64,000 bases of DNA from Agromyces intestinalis (lineage in GTDB: Bacteria; Actinomycetota; Actinomycetes; Actinomycetales; Microbacteriaceae), in NCBI RefSeq assembly GCF_008365295.1, contig NZ_CP043505.1:930001-994000 (forward strand), in the 5' to 3' direction. Below the pieces are notes generated by a model. That model saw nothing but the letters and a program-made list of their open reading frames with translations, was not told where the DNA came from and ran no database searches. The position numbers were made by a program, and so were the translations under genes. Position 1 is the first letter of the stretch. Each line of letters starts with the position of its first letter. Positions 1 to 8,945 of this stretch are shown here, in pieces.

Positions 1-2337
1 GAGCGGGTCGAGTCGCTCGTCGCGGCGCTGACCCTCGACGAGAAGATCGCCCAGCTCTACGGCGTCTGGGTCGGCGCGTCGGCGGACGGCGGCGACGTCG
101 CCCCGAACCAGCACGAGATGATCGGCGACATCGACCTCGACGCACTGGTGCCGAAGGGCCTCGGCCAGCTCACCCGGCCGTTCGGCACCGCACCGGTCGA
201 TCCGGGCGTCGGCGCGCTGTCGCTCGCCCGCACGCAGCGGCGCATCGTCGCCGAGAGCCGATTCGGCATTCCCGCGCTCGCCCATGAGGAGTGCCTCGCG
301 GGCTTCGCCGCATGGGGTGCGACCGCGTATCCGGTTCCGTTGAGCTGGGGGGCGACCTTCGATCCGGGGCTCATCGAGCGGATGTCACGCCGAATCGGCG
401 ACGACCTGCGACGCGTCGGCGTCCACCAGGGACTCGCCCCGGTGCTCGACGTCGTGCGCGACGCCCGCTGGGGCCGGGTCGAGGAGACCATGGGCGAAGA
501 CCCGTACCTCATCGGCACCGTGGGCGCCGCCTACGTGCGCGGGCTCGAGTCGGCCGGCATCGTCGCGACGCTCAAGCACTTCGTGGGGTACTCCGCGTCG
601 AAGGCCGGCCGCAACCTGGCGCCGGTCTCGGTCGGCCCGCGCGAGCTCGCCGACGTGCTGCTGCCCCCGTTCGAGATGGTGCTGCGCGAGGGACGCCCCC
701 GCTCGGTGATGAACGCGTACACCGACATCGACGGTGTGCCGACGGCCGCCGACGCCGCGCTGCTGACCGACCTGCTCCGCGGCGTCTGGGGCTTCGAGGG
801 CACCGTGGTCGCCGATTACTTCGCAATCGCGTTCCTGCAGACCCTGCACGGCACGGCGGGGTCGCTCGCCGATGCCGCGGCGGCCGCGCTCGAGGCCGGC
901 ATCGACGTCGAACTGCCGACCGTGCACGCCTTCGGCGCGCCGCTCGTCGAGGCCGTCGCCGACGGACGCCTCGACGTCGCGGTGATCGACCGGGCGCTGC
1001 GCCGGGTGCTCGCGCAGAAGCTCGAGCTCGGACTGCTCGACGCCGACTGGGACGCCACGCCCCCGGCGCTGCGCGATCTCGCCGACGACATCGACGCGGT
1101 GCGCGGCACCATCGACCTCGATCCGCCCGCCAACCGGGCGCTGGCGGCCGAGATCGCCGAGCGGGCGATCGTGCTGCTGCACAACGACGGCACGCTTCCC
1201 CTGACCGGCCCGGGGCGCACCGCGCCCGCGCGGATCGCGGTCATCGGCCCCAACGCCGACGACCGGTTCGCGGTGCTCGGCTGCTACTCGTTCCCGGCGC
1301 ACGTCGGCGTGCACCACCCCGAGTCGGGCGACGGCATCGCCCTGCCGACGCTGGTCGAGTCGCTGCGGGCCGAGTTCCCGGATGCCTCGATCAGCCACGT
1401 GCACGGCACCTCCGTCGACGGCGGCGAGACCGACGGGTTCGCCGAGGCGGTGGCCGCGGCATCCGAAGCCGATGTCGTGGTGCTCGCCCTGGGCGACCGC
1501 GCCGGTCTGTTCGGCCGAGGCACGAGCGGTGAGGGGTGCGACGCCGAGTCGCTCGCGCTGCCCGGAGCCCAGGGCGCGCTGCTCGAGGCGGTGCTCGACG
1601 CGGGCACGCCGACCGTCGTGACGCTGCTGGCGGGGCGCCCGTACACGCTCGGCACCGCGCCCGAGCGCGCCGCAGGCATCCTCGAGGCCTTCTTCGCCGG
1701 CGAGGAGGGCACGCGCGCCCTCGCGGGCATCCTGAGCGGACGTGTCTCGCCCAGCGGGCGACTGCCCGTGTCGGTGCCGGCGTCGGCGGGCGTGCACCCG
1801 TCGACGTATCTCGCGTCGCCGCTCGCGCAGCGCAACGGCGTGTCGAGCATCGACCCGACCGCCCGCTACCCGTTCGGCCACGGCCTCACCTACACGAGCT
1901 TCGAGTGGGGCGACGTGTCGGGCGACGCCTCCGCGGTCCCGACCGACGGCGAGGTCGCCGTGCAGGTGCGGATCGCGAACGCGGGCGACCGCACCGGCGC
2001 CGAGGTCGTGCAGCTGTACCTGCACGACCCCGTCGCGAGCATCGTGCGGCCCGTGCAGCGGCTCATCGGCTTCGCCCGCGTCGAGCTCGCACCCGGCGAG
2101 GCGGCCGATGTGCGGTTCGTCGTGCCGGCCGACCTCGCGTCGTTCACGTCGCGCGACGGCGAGCGCATCGTCGAGCCGGGCGAGCTCGTGCTCGGCCTGG
2201 GCCGCTCGAGCGCCGACCTGGTCGGCAGCCACCGGGTCGAGCTCACGGGCGCGGTGCGGCGGGTCGACCACACCCGCCGCCTGCATCCCGAGGTCACCGT
2301 CGAACGACTGACGCTCGAGGCATCCGTGACGGCCTGA
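1..2337 (+). CDS. GH3 family beta-glycosidase (beta-xylosidase/beta-glucosidase), 5' end cut by window
   Basis: The frame is open from the first base, so the true start lies before the window; 778 codons are visible. It begins with the usual GH3 start region (VESLVAALTLDEKIAQLYG). The GH3 barrel domain follows, with the probable nucleophile Asp in the VVADYFA motif (codon at 814-816), then the GH3 C-terminal alpha/beta domain (GDRAGLFGRGTSGEG region) and a fibronectin III-like tail (EVVQLYLHDPVASIVRPVQRL). GH3 enzymes release terminal beta-linked glucose or xylose. The next genes are xylanase and xylose genes, so beta-xylosidase is the better guess, but substrate cannot be read from sequence. 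No signal peptide can be judged because the N terminus is missing. A strong hairpin follows the stop codon. Confidence 0.93.
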   Translation, partial: ERVESLVAALTLDEKIAQLYGVWVGASADGGDVAPNQHEMIGDIDLDALVPKGLGQLTRPFGTAPVDPGVGALSLARTQRRIVAESRFGIPALAHEECLAGFAAWGATAYPVPLSWGATFDPGLIERMSRRIGDDLRRVGVHQGLAPVLDVVRDARWGRVEETMGEDPYLIGTVGAAYVRGLESAGIVATLKHFVGYSASKAGRNLAPVSVGPRELADVLLPPFEMVLREGRPRSVMNAYTDIDGVPTAADAALLTDLLRGVWGFEGTVVADYFAIAFLQTLHGTAGSLADAAAAALEAGIDVELPTVHAFGAPLVEAVADGRLDVAVIDRALRRVLAQKLELGLLDADWDATPPALRDLADDIDAVRGTIDLDPPANRALAAEIAERAIVLLHNDGTLPLTGPGRTAPARIAVIGPNADDRFAVLGCYSFPAHVGVHHPESGDGIALPTLVESLRAEFPDASISHVHGTSVDGGETDGFAEAVAAASEADVVVLALGDRAGLFGRGTSGEGCDAESLALPGAQGALLEAVLDAGTPTVVTLLAGRPYTLGTAPERAAGILEAFFAGEEGTRALAGILSGRVSPSGRLPVSVPASAGVHPSTYLASPLAQRNGVSSIDPTARYPFGHGLTYTSFEWGDVSGDASAVPTDGEVAVQVRIANAGDRTGAEVVQLYLHDPVASIVRPVQRLIGFARVELAPGEAADVRFVVPADLASFTSRDGERIVEPGELVLGLGRSSADLVGSHRVELTGAVRRVDHTRRLHPEVTVERLTLEASVTA

Positions 2338-2347
2338 CCCCCCGACG

Positions 2348-2389
2348 ACCGGCCGACGGCACTCCCCCATCCCCCAGCCGTCGGCCGGT
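2348..2389 (+). terminator. Hairpin terminator after the GH3 gene
   Basis: Perfect 13-bp arms (ACCGGCCGACGGC at 2348-2360 and its complement at 2377-2389) enclose a C-rich 16-base loop, starting 10 bases after the GH3 stop. There is no U-tract, which is common for actinobacterial terminators. It separates GH3 from the xylanase gene, which therefore probably has its own promoter in 2390-2528. Confidence 0.7.
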
Positions 2390-2480
2390 ACCCCTCCCCG
2401 CACCACCCCACGAAAGGAGCAGCGCAGCCCCACCCGGCGGTCCCGACCGCAGCGCACCGCACCACCACGCACCGGATCCA

Positions 2481-2501
2481 GGGCGTCGACCCCCGACGCC
2501 C
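2481..2501 (+). promoter_or_regulatory. Leader hairpin just upstream of xylanase RBS
   Basis: An 8-bp stem (GGGCGTCG / CGACGCCC, 5-base loop) ends about 12 bases before the GAAGGAG ribosome site of the xylanase. The rest of the 2390-2528 leader is C-rich and shows no clear -10/-35. It also holds a second GAAAGGAG (near 2411) that has no start codon at a usable distance. The hairpin could influence translation; this is only a structural observation. Confidence 0.35.
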
Positions 2502-2528
2502 GCTTCACGCGCGAAGGAGCGCACCATC

Positions 2529-5500
2529 ATGCAACGACGCACGATACGACGGGCACTCGGGCTCGCCACCGCCGCGGCGGTCGCGGGCGCAGGCGCCCTG
2601 ATCGGAGTCGCGCCGGCCGGCGCGGCACCCACGACCGTGAACGCGGTCGATTTCGAAGACGGGACGACCGGCGGCTGGACCCAGTCCGGCGGCGGCGCAG
2701 GCCTGCTCGAGGTCATCGACGGCCCCGACGGAGGCAAGGTGCTGCGCGTGAACGACCGCGCGGCCGACTACGAGGGCATCCAGAGCCCGCTCGGGCTGTT
2801 CGAGCCCGGCAAGACCTACGACCTCTCGATGCGAGTACGACTCGCCGACGGCGTCGCAGGATCCACGGGCGTTCGCTTCGTGATGAAGCCGAACTACACC
2901 TGGATCGGCGACACCACGATGAGCGCGGGCGCGTGGACGACCGTGCACGACACCTTCGCGGTCCCTGCGGACGCCGACCCCGCCACGCTGCAGCTCTACA
3001 TCGGCACGGCGAACCTCGCGCCCGCCGCGCCGTACAGCTACCTCGTCGACGACATCGCCATCACCACCGACGGCGCCCCCGAGGGGCCGGGTACCACCGT
3101 GCTCGCCACCGACTTCGAGGCGGGCCTCGACGGCTGGGGCCTGCGCAGCGGCAGCGGTTCGACGCCGGCTCTGGTGCAGCTCGCCGCCCCCGGGCACGAG
3201 AGCGACCAGGCGGCCGTGGTCACCGCACGCGCCAGCCAGGGCGACGGCCTCGGGCACGACGTGACCGGCCTGCTCGATCCGGCCGTGACGTACGAGCTGA
3301 GCGCGTGGGTGCGTTTCGCCGACGGCCAGCCTGTCGACGACGTGTGGCTGAGCCGCGCGAACACCGTCGACGGTGCGACGACGTACTCGACGCTCGCGCA
3401 GTTCGACGGCATCTCGAACACGGGCTGGACGCAGGTCACCGCGCGGTTCCCGGGTTCGGCGGCGGATGCTTCGCTGCTGTACTTCGAGACGCGGTACCAG
3501 AACGGTGCCACCGGCAACACGAGCGACCTGCTCGTCGACGACATCACCCTCGTCGCCCCCGGCGAACCGACCATCGAGGACCTCACACCGATCAAGGACA
3601 CCGTCGACTTCCCCGTCGGCGTCGCGATCGACTCCCGCGAGACGCGGGGCGCGGCATCCGAACTGGTGCTGAAGCACTTCGACCGCGTGACGCCCGAGAA
3701 CTTCATGAAGCCCGAGGCCTGGTACAACGCCTCGCGCGAGTTCGTGACGACGAACGCCGAGTCCGACGCGCTCATGGACTTCGCGCAGGCCAACGACCTC
3801 AAGGTCTACGGGCATGTCCTGGTCTGGCACAGCCAGACGCCGGCCTGGTTCTTCCAGGATGCCTCGGGGCAGCCGCTCGCGGCCGACGACGCCGGCAAGG
3901 CGGTGCTGCGCGATCGACTGCGCGCGCACATCTTCGACGTCGCCGGGTACCTGGCCGGCAAGTACGGGCCGTTCGGCAGCGAGACCAACCCGCTCGCGGC
4001 GATCGACGTGGTGAACGAGGTGGTCTCGGACGGCGGTGAGTACGCCGACGGGCTGCGCCGAAGCGAGTGGTACCGAATCCTCGGCGAGGACTACCTCGAT
4101 CTCGCGTTCGAGTACGCCGACGAGGCGTTCAACGACGAGTTCGCGGCCGACGGGGCATCGCACCCGGTCACGCTGTTCATCAACGACTACAACACCGAGC
4201 AGGGCGGCAAGCAGGTGCGCTACCACGCACTGGTGTCGCGGCTGCTGGAGCGCGGCGTGCCGGTCGACGGCGTGGGTCACCAGTTCCACGTCAGCCTCGC
4301 GATGCCGGTGTCGGCATTGGCGGGTGCGATCGACGCGTTCCAGGACCTGCCCGTGACGCAGGCGGTGACCGAGTTCGACGTGACCACGGGAACCCCGGTG
4401 ACCCAGGCGAAGCTCATCGACCAGGGATACTACTTCCGCGATGCGTTCCGGGCGTTCCGGGCGCGCACCGACGAGCTGTTCACGGTCACCATGTGGGGAC
4501 TCACCGATGGCCGCAGTTGGCGATCGGGTTCGGGCGCTCCGCTGCTGTTCGACGACGCGCTGAAGGCGAAGCCCGCCTACTTCGGGGTGGTCGACGGGCC
4601 GCTGCCGGCGCCGCTGCGCACCGCGAACGTGTTCCAGGGCGACGTGCCGCTCGACGCGGCGGCGACCGCGTCACCCGAGTGGGCGAAGCTGCCGCTCATC
4701 GCGATCGAGGGCTCGGCCCGATTCGGGGTGCGTTGGGAGGCCGACCACCTGTCGGTCTTCGTCTCGGTCGACGACGCGTCGACGGATGCCTCGGACGGCG
4801 TGTCGTTCACGGTGGGCGATGCCTCGTACGCGGTGGCACGCGATGGCTCGGGCGACGTCGACGCGGTGGCGACCGAGCGGGCCGGCGGCTACGACCTGGT
4901 CGTGCACCTGCCGCTCGACGCGGCCGCCGCAGGCGACACGCTCGGCCTCGACGTGCGGGTGACCGACGCTGCGGCGGGTGGCTTCGGTTCCGTCGCGTGG
5001 AACGCGCCCGGCGAGCTCGGCACCCTCACGCTCGTCGAACCGGTCTCGTACCTCGAGGTGGCCGAGGCCGAATCCGCACCGTCGATCGACGCTGTGGTCG
5101 ACCCGGTGTGGGCCGACGCGAACGCCGTCACGACCGAGAAGCAGGTGCAGGGCACCGACGGCGCGATCGCGACGGTCCGCACGCTGTGGCGGGGCGATAC
5201 GCTCTACGTGCTCGCCGAGGTCGCCGACCCGATCGTGGACGTCACGGGCAGCGACCCGTGGGTGCAGGACTCGGTCGAGATCTACGTCGACCCGGGCAAC
5301 GCGAAGAACGGCTCGTACCGGTACGACGACACCCAGATCCGCATCAGCGCCGAGAACGCGGTGTCGTTCGGCACCGGCGACGAGGCGTTCCAGCGGGCGC
5401 GCGTGACGTCGGAGACCGCGATCGTCGACGGCGGGTACGTCGTCGAGGCCTCGGTGCTGCTCGGCGACTACTCGGGCGCCGACACCGTGCACGGCCTGGA

Positions 5501-6203
5501 CTTCCAGGTCAACGACGCGTCGAACGGGCAGCGCACGGCGATCCGCAACTGGGCCGACCCGACGGGCGCCGGCTACCAGTCGACGGCACGCTGGGGCGTC
5601 GGTCGCTTCGCGGCGGCGTCGAGCGAGCCCGGCGAGCCCGGCGAACCGGGTGAGCCCGGGGAACCGGGTGAGCCCGACGCGCCGGTCGTGCGGCTCAGCG
5701 CGGCGAGCGTCGCAGCGGGCGGGCAGATCGAGCTCGACCTCAGCGGGTTCGCTCCGGGTGCCGAGGTGACGCTGCGCCTGCAGGACCCGCAGCCGGCGGC
5801 GTTCGCGACGCTGCTGGCGGCACCCGTGCGGGCGATCTCGCCCCTCGCGGCCCTGCTCGCCGCGCCGGTCGACCTCGCAACCGTCACGACCGACGGCTCG
5901 GGCTCGGCGCACCTGGTTGCGACGATCCCGGCGTCGACCGCACCGGGCTCGTACGAGCTGGCGGCGCTGGTCGACGATGCGACGCTCGCGAGTGCGCCGC
6001 TCGAGGTGACCGCGGCCGACCCGGTCGCGGACCCCGGGGACGAGCCGTCCGACGGCACCGCCGGCTCCGCCGGCGCGGGCGGTTCCGGCGGCGGGGGCGA
6101 CCTCGCCGAGACCGGGGCGCAGTTCGAACCCTGGGCGCTGGCGGGCCTCGTGCTCGTCGCGCTGGGCGCACTCGTCATCGTGCGCCGACGCCGCACCGCC
6201 TGA
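2529..6203 (+). CDS. Secreted, cell-wall-anchored multimodular GH10 endo-1,4-beta-xylanase
   Basis: 1224 residues. The start is chosen at the ATG 7 bases after GAAGGAG because a textbook signal peptide follows (MQRRTIRRALGLATAAAV..., cleavage near residue 32 at AGA-AP). Modules in order: two CBM4_9/CBM22-like carbohydrate-binding domains (about 37-175 and 190-345), the GH10 catalytic barrel (about 347-690) with acid/base E497 (DVVNEV) and nucleophile E615 (VTEFDV), a shorter CBM9-like stretch (about 695-835), a full CBM9 domain (about 840-1027), a Gly-Glu-Pro repeat linker (about 1033-1050), an Ig-like segment, a Gly/Ser linker and a sortase signal. The LAETG motif (1192-1196) is followed by a hydrophobic helix and an RRRR tail, the class E sortase variant typical of high-GC actinobacteria. 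It should cut xylan at the cell surface and feed the xylose genes downstream. Confidence 0.95.
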   Translation: MQRRTIRRALGLATAAAVAGAGALIGVAPAGAAPTTVNAVDFEDGTTGGWTQSGGGAGLLEVIDGPDGGKVLRVNDRAADYEGIQSPLGLFEPGKTYDLSMRVRLADGVAGSTGVRFVMKPNYTWIGDTTMSAGAWTTVHDTFAVPADADPATLQLYIGTANLAPAAPYSYLVDDIAITTDGAPEGPGTTVLATDFEAGLDGWGLRSGSGSTPALVQLAAPGHESDQAAVVTARASQGDGLGHDVTGLLDPAVTYELSAWVRFADGQPVDDVWLSRANTVDGATTYSTLAQFDGISNTGWTQVTARFPGSAADASLLYFETRYQNGATGNTSDLLVDDITLVAPGEPTIEDLTPIKDTVDFPVGVAIDSRETRGAASELVLKHFDRVTPENFMKPEAWYNASREFVTTNAESDALMDFAQANDLKVYGHVLVWHSQTPAWFFQDASGQPLAADDAGKAVLRDRLRAHIFDVAGYLAGKYGPFGSETNPLAAIDVVNEVVSDGGEYADGLRRSEWYRILGEDYLDLAFEYADEAFNDEFAADGASHPVTLFINDYNTEQGGKQVRYHALVSRLLERGVPVDGVGHQFHVSLAMPVSALAGAIDAFQDLPVTQAVTEFDVTTGTPVTQAKLIDQGYYFRDAFRAFRARTDELFTVTMWGLTDGRSWRSGSGAPLLFDDALKAKPAYFGVVDGPLPAPLRTANVFQGDVPLDAAATASPEWAKLPLIAIEGSARFGVRWEADHLSVFVSVDDASTDASDGVSFTVGDASYAVARDGSGDVDAVATERAGGYDLVVHLPLDAAAAGDTLGLDVRVTDAAAGGFGSVAWNAPGELGTLTLVEPVSYLEVAEAESAPSIDAVVDPVWADANAVTTEKQVQGTDGAIATVRTLWRGDTLYVLAEVADPIVDVTGSDPWVQDSVEIYVDPGNAKNGSYRYDDTQIRISAENAVSFGTGDEAFQRARVTSETAIVDGGYVVEASVLLGDYSGADTVHGLDFQVNDASNGQRTAIRNWADPTGAGYQSTARWGVGRFAAASSEPGEPGEPGEPGEPGEPDAPVVRLSAASVAAGGQIELDLSGFAPGAEVTLRLQDPQPAAFATLLAAPVRAISPLAALLAAPVDLATVTTDGSGSAHLVATIPASTAPGSYELAALVDDATLASAPLEVTAADPVADPGDEPSDGTAGSAGAGGSGGGGDLAETGAQFEPWALAGLVLVALGALVIVRRRRTA

Positions 6204-6221
6204 TCGGTTCGGACTGCAACG

Positions 6222-6261
6222 GATGGGCCCCATCCCCGCCACGGCGGGAGATGGGGCCCAT
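6222..6261. terminator. Bidirectional hairpin terminator between xylanase and lacI
   Basis: 12-bp perfect outer arms (ATGGGCCCCATC at 6223-6234, complement at 6250-6261) contain a second GC stem (CCCGCC/GGCGGG), giving an almost continuous 18-bp stem. It sits 19 bases after the xylanase stop and lies between two convergent genes, so it may serve both. Confidence 0.75.
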
Positions 6262-6275
6262 TCGCGTGCCGCGGC

Positions 6276-6325
6276 TCGGCACGGCCCCGCTCGGCACGGC
6301 CCCGCTCGGCTCCGCACGACCCCGC
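6276..6325. repeat. Short GC tandem repeat (15-bp unit, 2 exact copies plus a longer third)
   Basis: The unit TCGGCACGGCCCCGC occurs at 6276-6290 and 6291-6305. A 20-base degenerate third copy follows at 6306-6325. It lies in the convergent gap between the xylanase and lacI genes and has no coding content. Such tracts can vary in copy number between strains. Confidence 0.7.
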
Positions 6326-6406
6326 TCGTCCTCCGTCGCGCCACGTCCGCGCCTTCTGCGCCACCTCGGGTGGCGCGGAGCGCGCCGAACTGGCGCAGCG
6401 GCAGGA

Positions 6407-7444
6407 TCAGGCGTCGGCCGGCGCCGCCGTGCTCTCGCGGATGACGAGACTCGTCGCGAGGTCCATGCGGGGGGTCGGCGCGGCGACGCCGATGGGCGCG
6501 TCCGCGAGCCGGATCGCCAGCCGCGCGGCCTCCTCCCCCATACGCCGCAGCGGCTGGTGCACCGTCGTGAGCCGCGGCGTGAGCCAGCGGGCGAGCGGGA
6601 TGTCGTCGTAGCCGACGACCGACAGGTCCTCGGGCACCCGCAGGCCGAGCTCACGGGCCACCTCGAGCACGCCGAGTGCCTGCATGTCGCTGCCGGCGAA
6701 CACCGCGGTGGGGCGGTCGGTGCCGGCGAGCAACTCACGCGCGTGGTCGCGCCCGCCCGTCACGTGGAAGTCGCCGAATCGGATCCAGGCGGGGTCGATC
6801 GACAGCCCGGCCGAGTTCATCGCCGACCGGTATCCGTCGACCCGGGCGAGCGAGCACATCATGTCCTCGGGTCCGGTGATCGCGGCGATGCGCCGGTGGC
6901 CGAGTTCGATGAGGTGCCGTGTCGCGGCCAGGCCCCCCGACCAGTTCGCCGAGCCGACGCTCGGCGCATCGGGCGACGGATCGCCCGCGGGATCGACGAT
7001 CACGAACGGGATGGCGCGGGCGCGGAGCTGCTCGCGGTACTCGGGCGCGAGGTCGCTGAAGACGAGCACGACCCCGACGGGGCGTCGGCGCATGACCCCT
7101 TCGACCCAGTCGGCGTCGGGCGAGTGCCGGCTTCCGCTCACGGTGAGCACGACGCTCAGCCCGTGCTCCTTCGCGACCGACTCGACACCGTCGATGAGTT
7201 CCATCGACCAGATGCGGTCGAGCTCGTGGAAGACGATCTCGATGAGCTCGGCCCGGGTCTCGCTGCGCCCGCCGCCTCGGCGCTGGTAACCGCGCTCGGC
7301 GAGCACCTGCTCGACGCGCTCCCGGGTCGCGGGGGCGACGTCGGCTCGACCGTTCAGCACCTTCGAGATCGTCGACAACGAGACTCCGGCCTCGTCGGCG
7401 ACATCGGCGAGCGTCACACGCTCGCTCGCGACATCCGATTTCAT
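6407..7444 (-). CDS. LacI-family repressor of the xylan/xylose locus
   Basis: 345 residues, the usual LacI/GalR length. The ATG at 7444 is chosen because MKSDVASERVTLADVADEAG is a standard LacI start; the open frame upstream of it reads through the operator region. The HTH and hinge helix (TLADVADEAGVSLSTISKVLNG, about residues 10-31) precede a periplasmic-binding-protein-like sensor domain with the family's C-terminal VVGYDDIPLARWLTPRLTTV motif. It is divergent from xylA with 125 bases between, which holds three inverted repeats, so it most likely represses itself and the xylA operon, with a xylo-oligosaccharide or xylose-related inducer. Ligand is inference. Confidence 0.9.
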   Translation of the reverse strand: MKSDVASERVTLADVADEAGVSLSTISKVLNGRADVAPATRERVEQVLAERGYQRRGGGRSETRAELIEIVFHELDRIWSMELIDGVESVAKEHGLSVVLTVSGSRHSPDADWVEGVMRRRPVGVVLVFSDLAPEYREQLRARAIPFVIVDPAGDPSPDAPSVGSANWSGGLAATRHLIELGHRRIAAITGPEDMMCSLARVDGYRSAMNSAGLSIDPAWIRFGDFHVTGGRDHARELLAGTDRPTAVFAGSDMQALGVLEVARELGLRVPEDLSVVGYDDIPLARWLTPRLTTVHQPLRRMGEEAARLAIRLADAPIGVAAPTPRMDLATSLVIRESTAAPADA

Positions 7445-7467
7445 GTTTCGAATCCTAGTGGCGAAAC
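7445..7467. promoter_or_regulatory. Candidate operator at lacI start (GTTTCG-N11-CGAAAC)
   Basis: Perfect 6-bp inverted arms lie immediately upstream of the lacI start codon. Position and symmetry fit autoregulation by the LacI protein encoded here. Confidence 0.45.
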
Positions 7468-7492
7468 TTGCGGCCCTCGCCGCGGCGATCCC

Positions 7493-7509
7493 GGCTTGCA
7501 TCGCAAGCC
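7493..7509. promoter_or_regulatory. Palindrome GGCTTGC-ATC-GCAAGCC between lacI and xylA
   Basis: A perfect 7-3-7 inverted repeat midway in the divergent promoter region. It is more likely an operator than a terminator because no gene ends here. Which protein binds it cannot be told. Confidence 0.5.
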
Positions 7510-7520
7510 CCCGCCGGTTA

Positions 7521-7537
7521 TGTTGGTCTCGCCAACA
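7521..7537. promoter_or_regulatory. xylO: Candidate ROK/XylR-type operator upstream of xylA (TGTTGG-N5-CCAACA)
   Basis: A perfect 6-5-6 inverted repeat within TTATGTTGG-TCTCG-CCAACAAAT, 33 bases before the xylA start. AT-rich half-sites with a 5-base spacer resemble the known XylR (ROK family) operators of xylose operons more than a CG-centred LacI operator. No ROK regulator is encoded in this window, so the binder is unknown. Confidence 0.5.
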
Positions 7538-7569
7538 AATCATCGACGACGCTGAAAGGCGGATCACCA

Positions 7570-8763
7570 ATGGCCAGCGCGCCCACCCGCGACGACAAAT
7601 TCTCCTTCGGCCTCTGGACCGTCGGCTACAACGGCACCGACCCCTTCGGCGGCCCCACCCGCAACGCGCTCGACGTCGTGCACGTGGTCGAGAAGCTCGC
7701 CGACCTCGGCGCCTACGGCCTGACGTTCCACGACGACGACCTGTTCGCGTTCGGCTCGACCGACGCCGAGCGTCAGACGCAGATCGACCGCCTCAAGCAG
7801 GCCCTCGCCGACACCGGCCTCATCGTGCCGATGGTCACCACGAACCTGTTCTCGGCCCCCGTCTTCAAGGACGGCGGCTTCACCTCGAACGACCGCGACG
7901 TGCGTCGCTTCGCGATGCGCAAGGTGATGCGCCAGCTCGAGCTCGGCGTCGAGCTCGGCGCGAAGACCTTCGTCATGTGGGGCGGCCGCGAGGGCGCCGA
8001 GTACGACTCCGCCAAAGACATCCGCGGTGCCCTCGAGCGCTACCGCGAGGCGGTCAACTTCCTCGGCCAGCACGTGATCGACCAGGGCTGGGACATCCGC
8101 TTCGCGATCGAGCCGAAGCCGAACGAGCCCCGCGGCGACATCCTGCTGCCGACCCTCGGCCACGCGATCGCCTTCATCGACTCGCTCGAGCACCCCGAGC
8201 TCGTCGGCCTCAACCCCGAGGTCGGCCACGAGCAGATGGCGGGCCTCAACTTCGCCGCCGGCATCGCCCAGGCGCTGTACCACGGCAAGCTGTTCCACAT
8301 CGACCTGAACGGCCAGCGCGGCATCAAGTACGACCAGGACCTCGTGTTCGGCCACGGCGACCTGCACAACGCGTTCGCGCTCGTCGACCTGCTCGAGAAC
8401 GGCGGCCCCGGCGGAGTGCCCGCCTACGACGGCCCCCGTCACTTCGACTACAAGCCGAGCCGCACCGAGGACGAGAACGGCGTCTGGGAGTCGGCCAAGG
8501 CCAACATGCGCACCTACCTGCTGCTGAAGGAGCGGGCCGCGGCGTTCCGCGCCGACCCCGAGGTGCAGGAGGCGCTCGCCGCCGCGAAGGTCGACGAGAT
8601 CGCTACGCCGACCCTGAACGAGGGCGAGACCTGGGAGTCGCTCGCGGCCGATCGCTCGGCGTTCGAGGACTTCGACGCGAACGCGTACCTCGGCGGCAAG
8701 GGCTTCGGCTTCGTGCGCCTGCAGCAGCTGGCCACCGAGCACCTGCTCGGCGCTCGCGACTGA
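7570..8763 (+). CDS. xylA: Xylose isomerase
   Basis: 397 residues, the length of the short (class I, actinobacterial) enzymes. It interconverts D-xylose and D-xylulose in the cytoplasm with two divalent metals. Diagnostic residues fall at the numbering known from Streptomyces/Actinoplanes enzymes: H54 (TFHDDD), E181 and K183 (IEPKPNEP), E217 and H220 (NPEVGHEQ), and the HIDLNGQRG and [12 protein letters not shown] metal loops. The start is the ATG after GAAAGGCGG. A longer frame starting at 7468 would run through the operator and is rejected. It is the first gene of a xylA-xylB-GH10 unit. Confidence 0.97.
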   Translation: MASAPTRDDKFSFGLWTVGYNGTDPFGGPTRNALDVVHVVEKLADLGAYGLTFHDDDLFAFGSTDAERQTQIDRLKQALADTGLIVPMVTTNLFSAPVFKDGGFTSNDRDVRRFAMRKVMRQLELGVELGAKTFVMWGGREGAEYDSAKDIRGALERYREAVNFLGQHVIDQGWDIRFAIEPKPNEPRGDILLPTLGHAIAFIDSLEHPELVGLNPEVGHEQMAGLNFAAGIAQALYHGKLFHIDLNGQRGIKYDQDLVFGHGDLHNAFALVDLLENGGPGGVPAYDGPRHFDYKPSRTEDENGVWESAKANMRTYLLLKERAAAFRADPEVQEALAAAKVDEIATPTLNEGETWESLAADRSAFEDFDANAYLGGKGFGFVRLQQLATEHLLGARD

Positions 8764-8816
8764 CCCACCACCCGCACCCCTTACCCCCGCACCCCGCACC
8801 CCCCTCATCCACCCAC

Positions 8817-8896
8817 CATCGCCGAGTGTTTCCGCTCGAACGCCTGGTGTCCGTTGCAACGGACACCCTCGGCGGGAGCGGAAACGCTCGGCGATG
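8817..8896. repeat. 80-bp nested inverted repeat between xylA and xylB
   Basis: 21-base outer arms (8817-8837 and 8876-8896, one mismatch that would be a G-U pair in RNA) flank a perfect 22-base palindrome at 8846-8867 centred on GTTGCAAC. The structure sits between codirectional genes whose products act in sequence, so a full terminator would be odd. It may set the xylA/xylB ratio by partial termination or protect the xylA mRNA 3' end. Confidence 0.85.
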
Positions 8897-8945
8897 AGGG
8901 CCGGCGGGGCGGCGGGGCGGGGTGGGACACACCGAAGGAACCGCA

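Noticed and set aside
385-2508. Long open frame (707 codons) on the minus strand opposite the GH3 gene
   Set aside because: High GC leaves stop codons rare in antisense frames; its composition is Arg/Gly/Ala-rich without motifs, while the plus strand encodes a full GH3 enzyme.
1536-2528. Extension of the xylanase reading frame into the GH3 gene
   Set aside because: Arg/Ala-rich nonsense; a signal peptide and ribosome site mark the start at 2529, and a terminator lies between.
7468-7569. 34-codon N-terminal extension of xylose isomerase
   Set aside because: It would be translated through the operator palindromes and break the classical H54/E181/E217 numbering.
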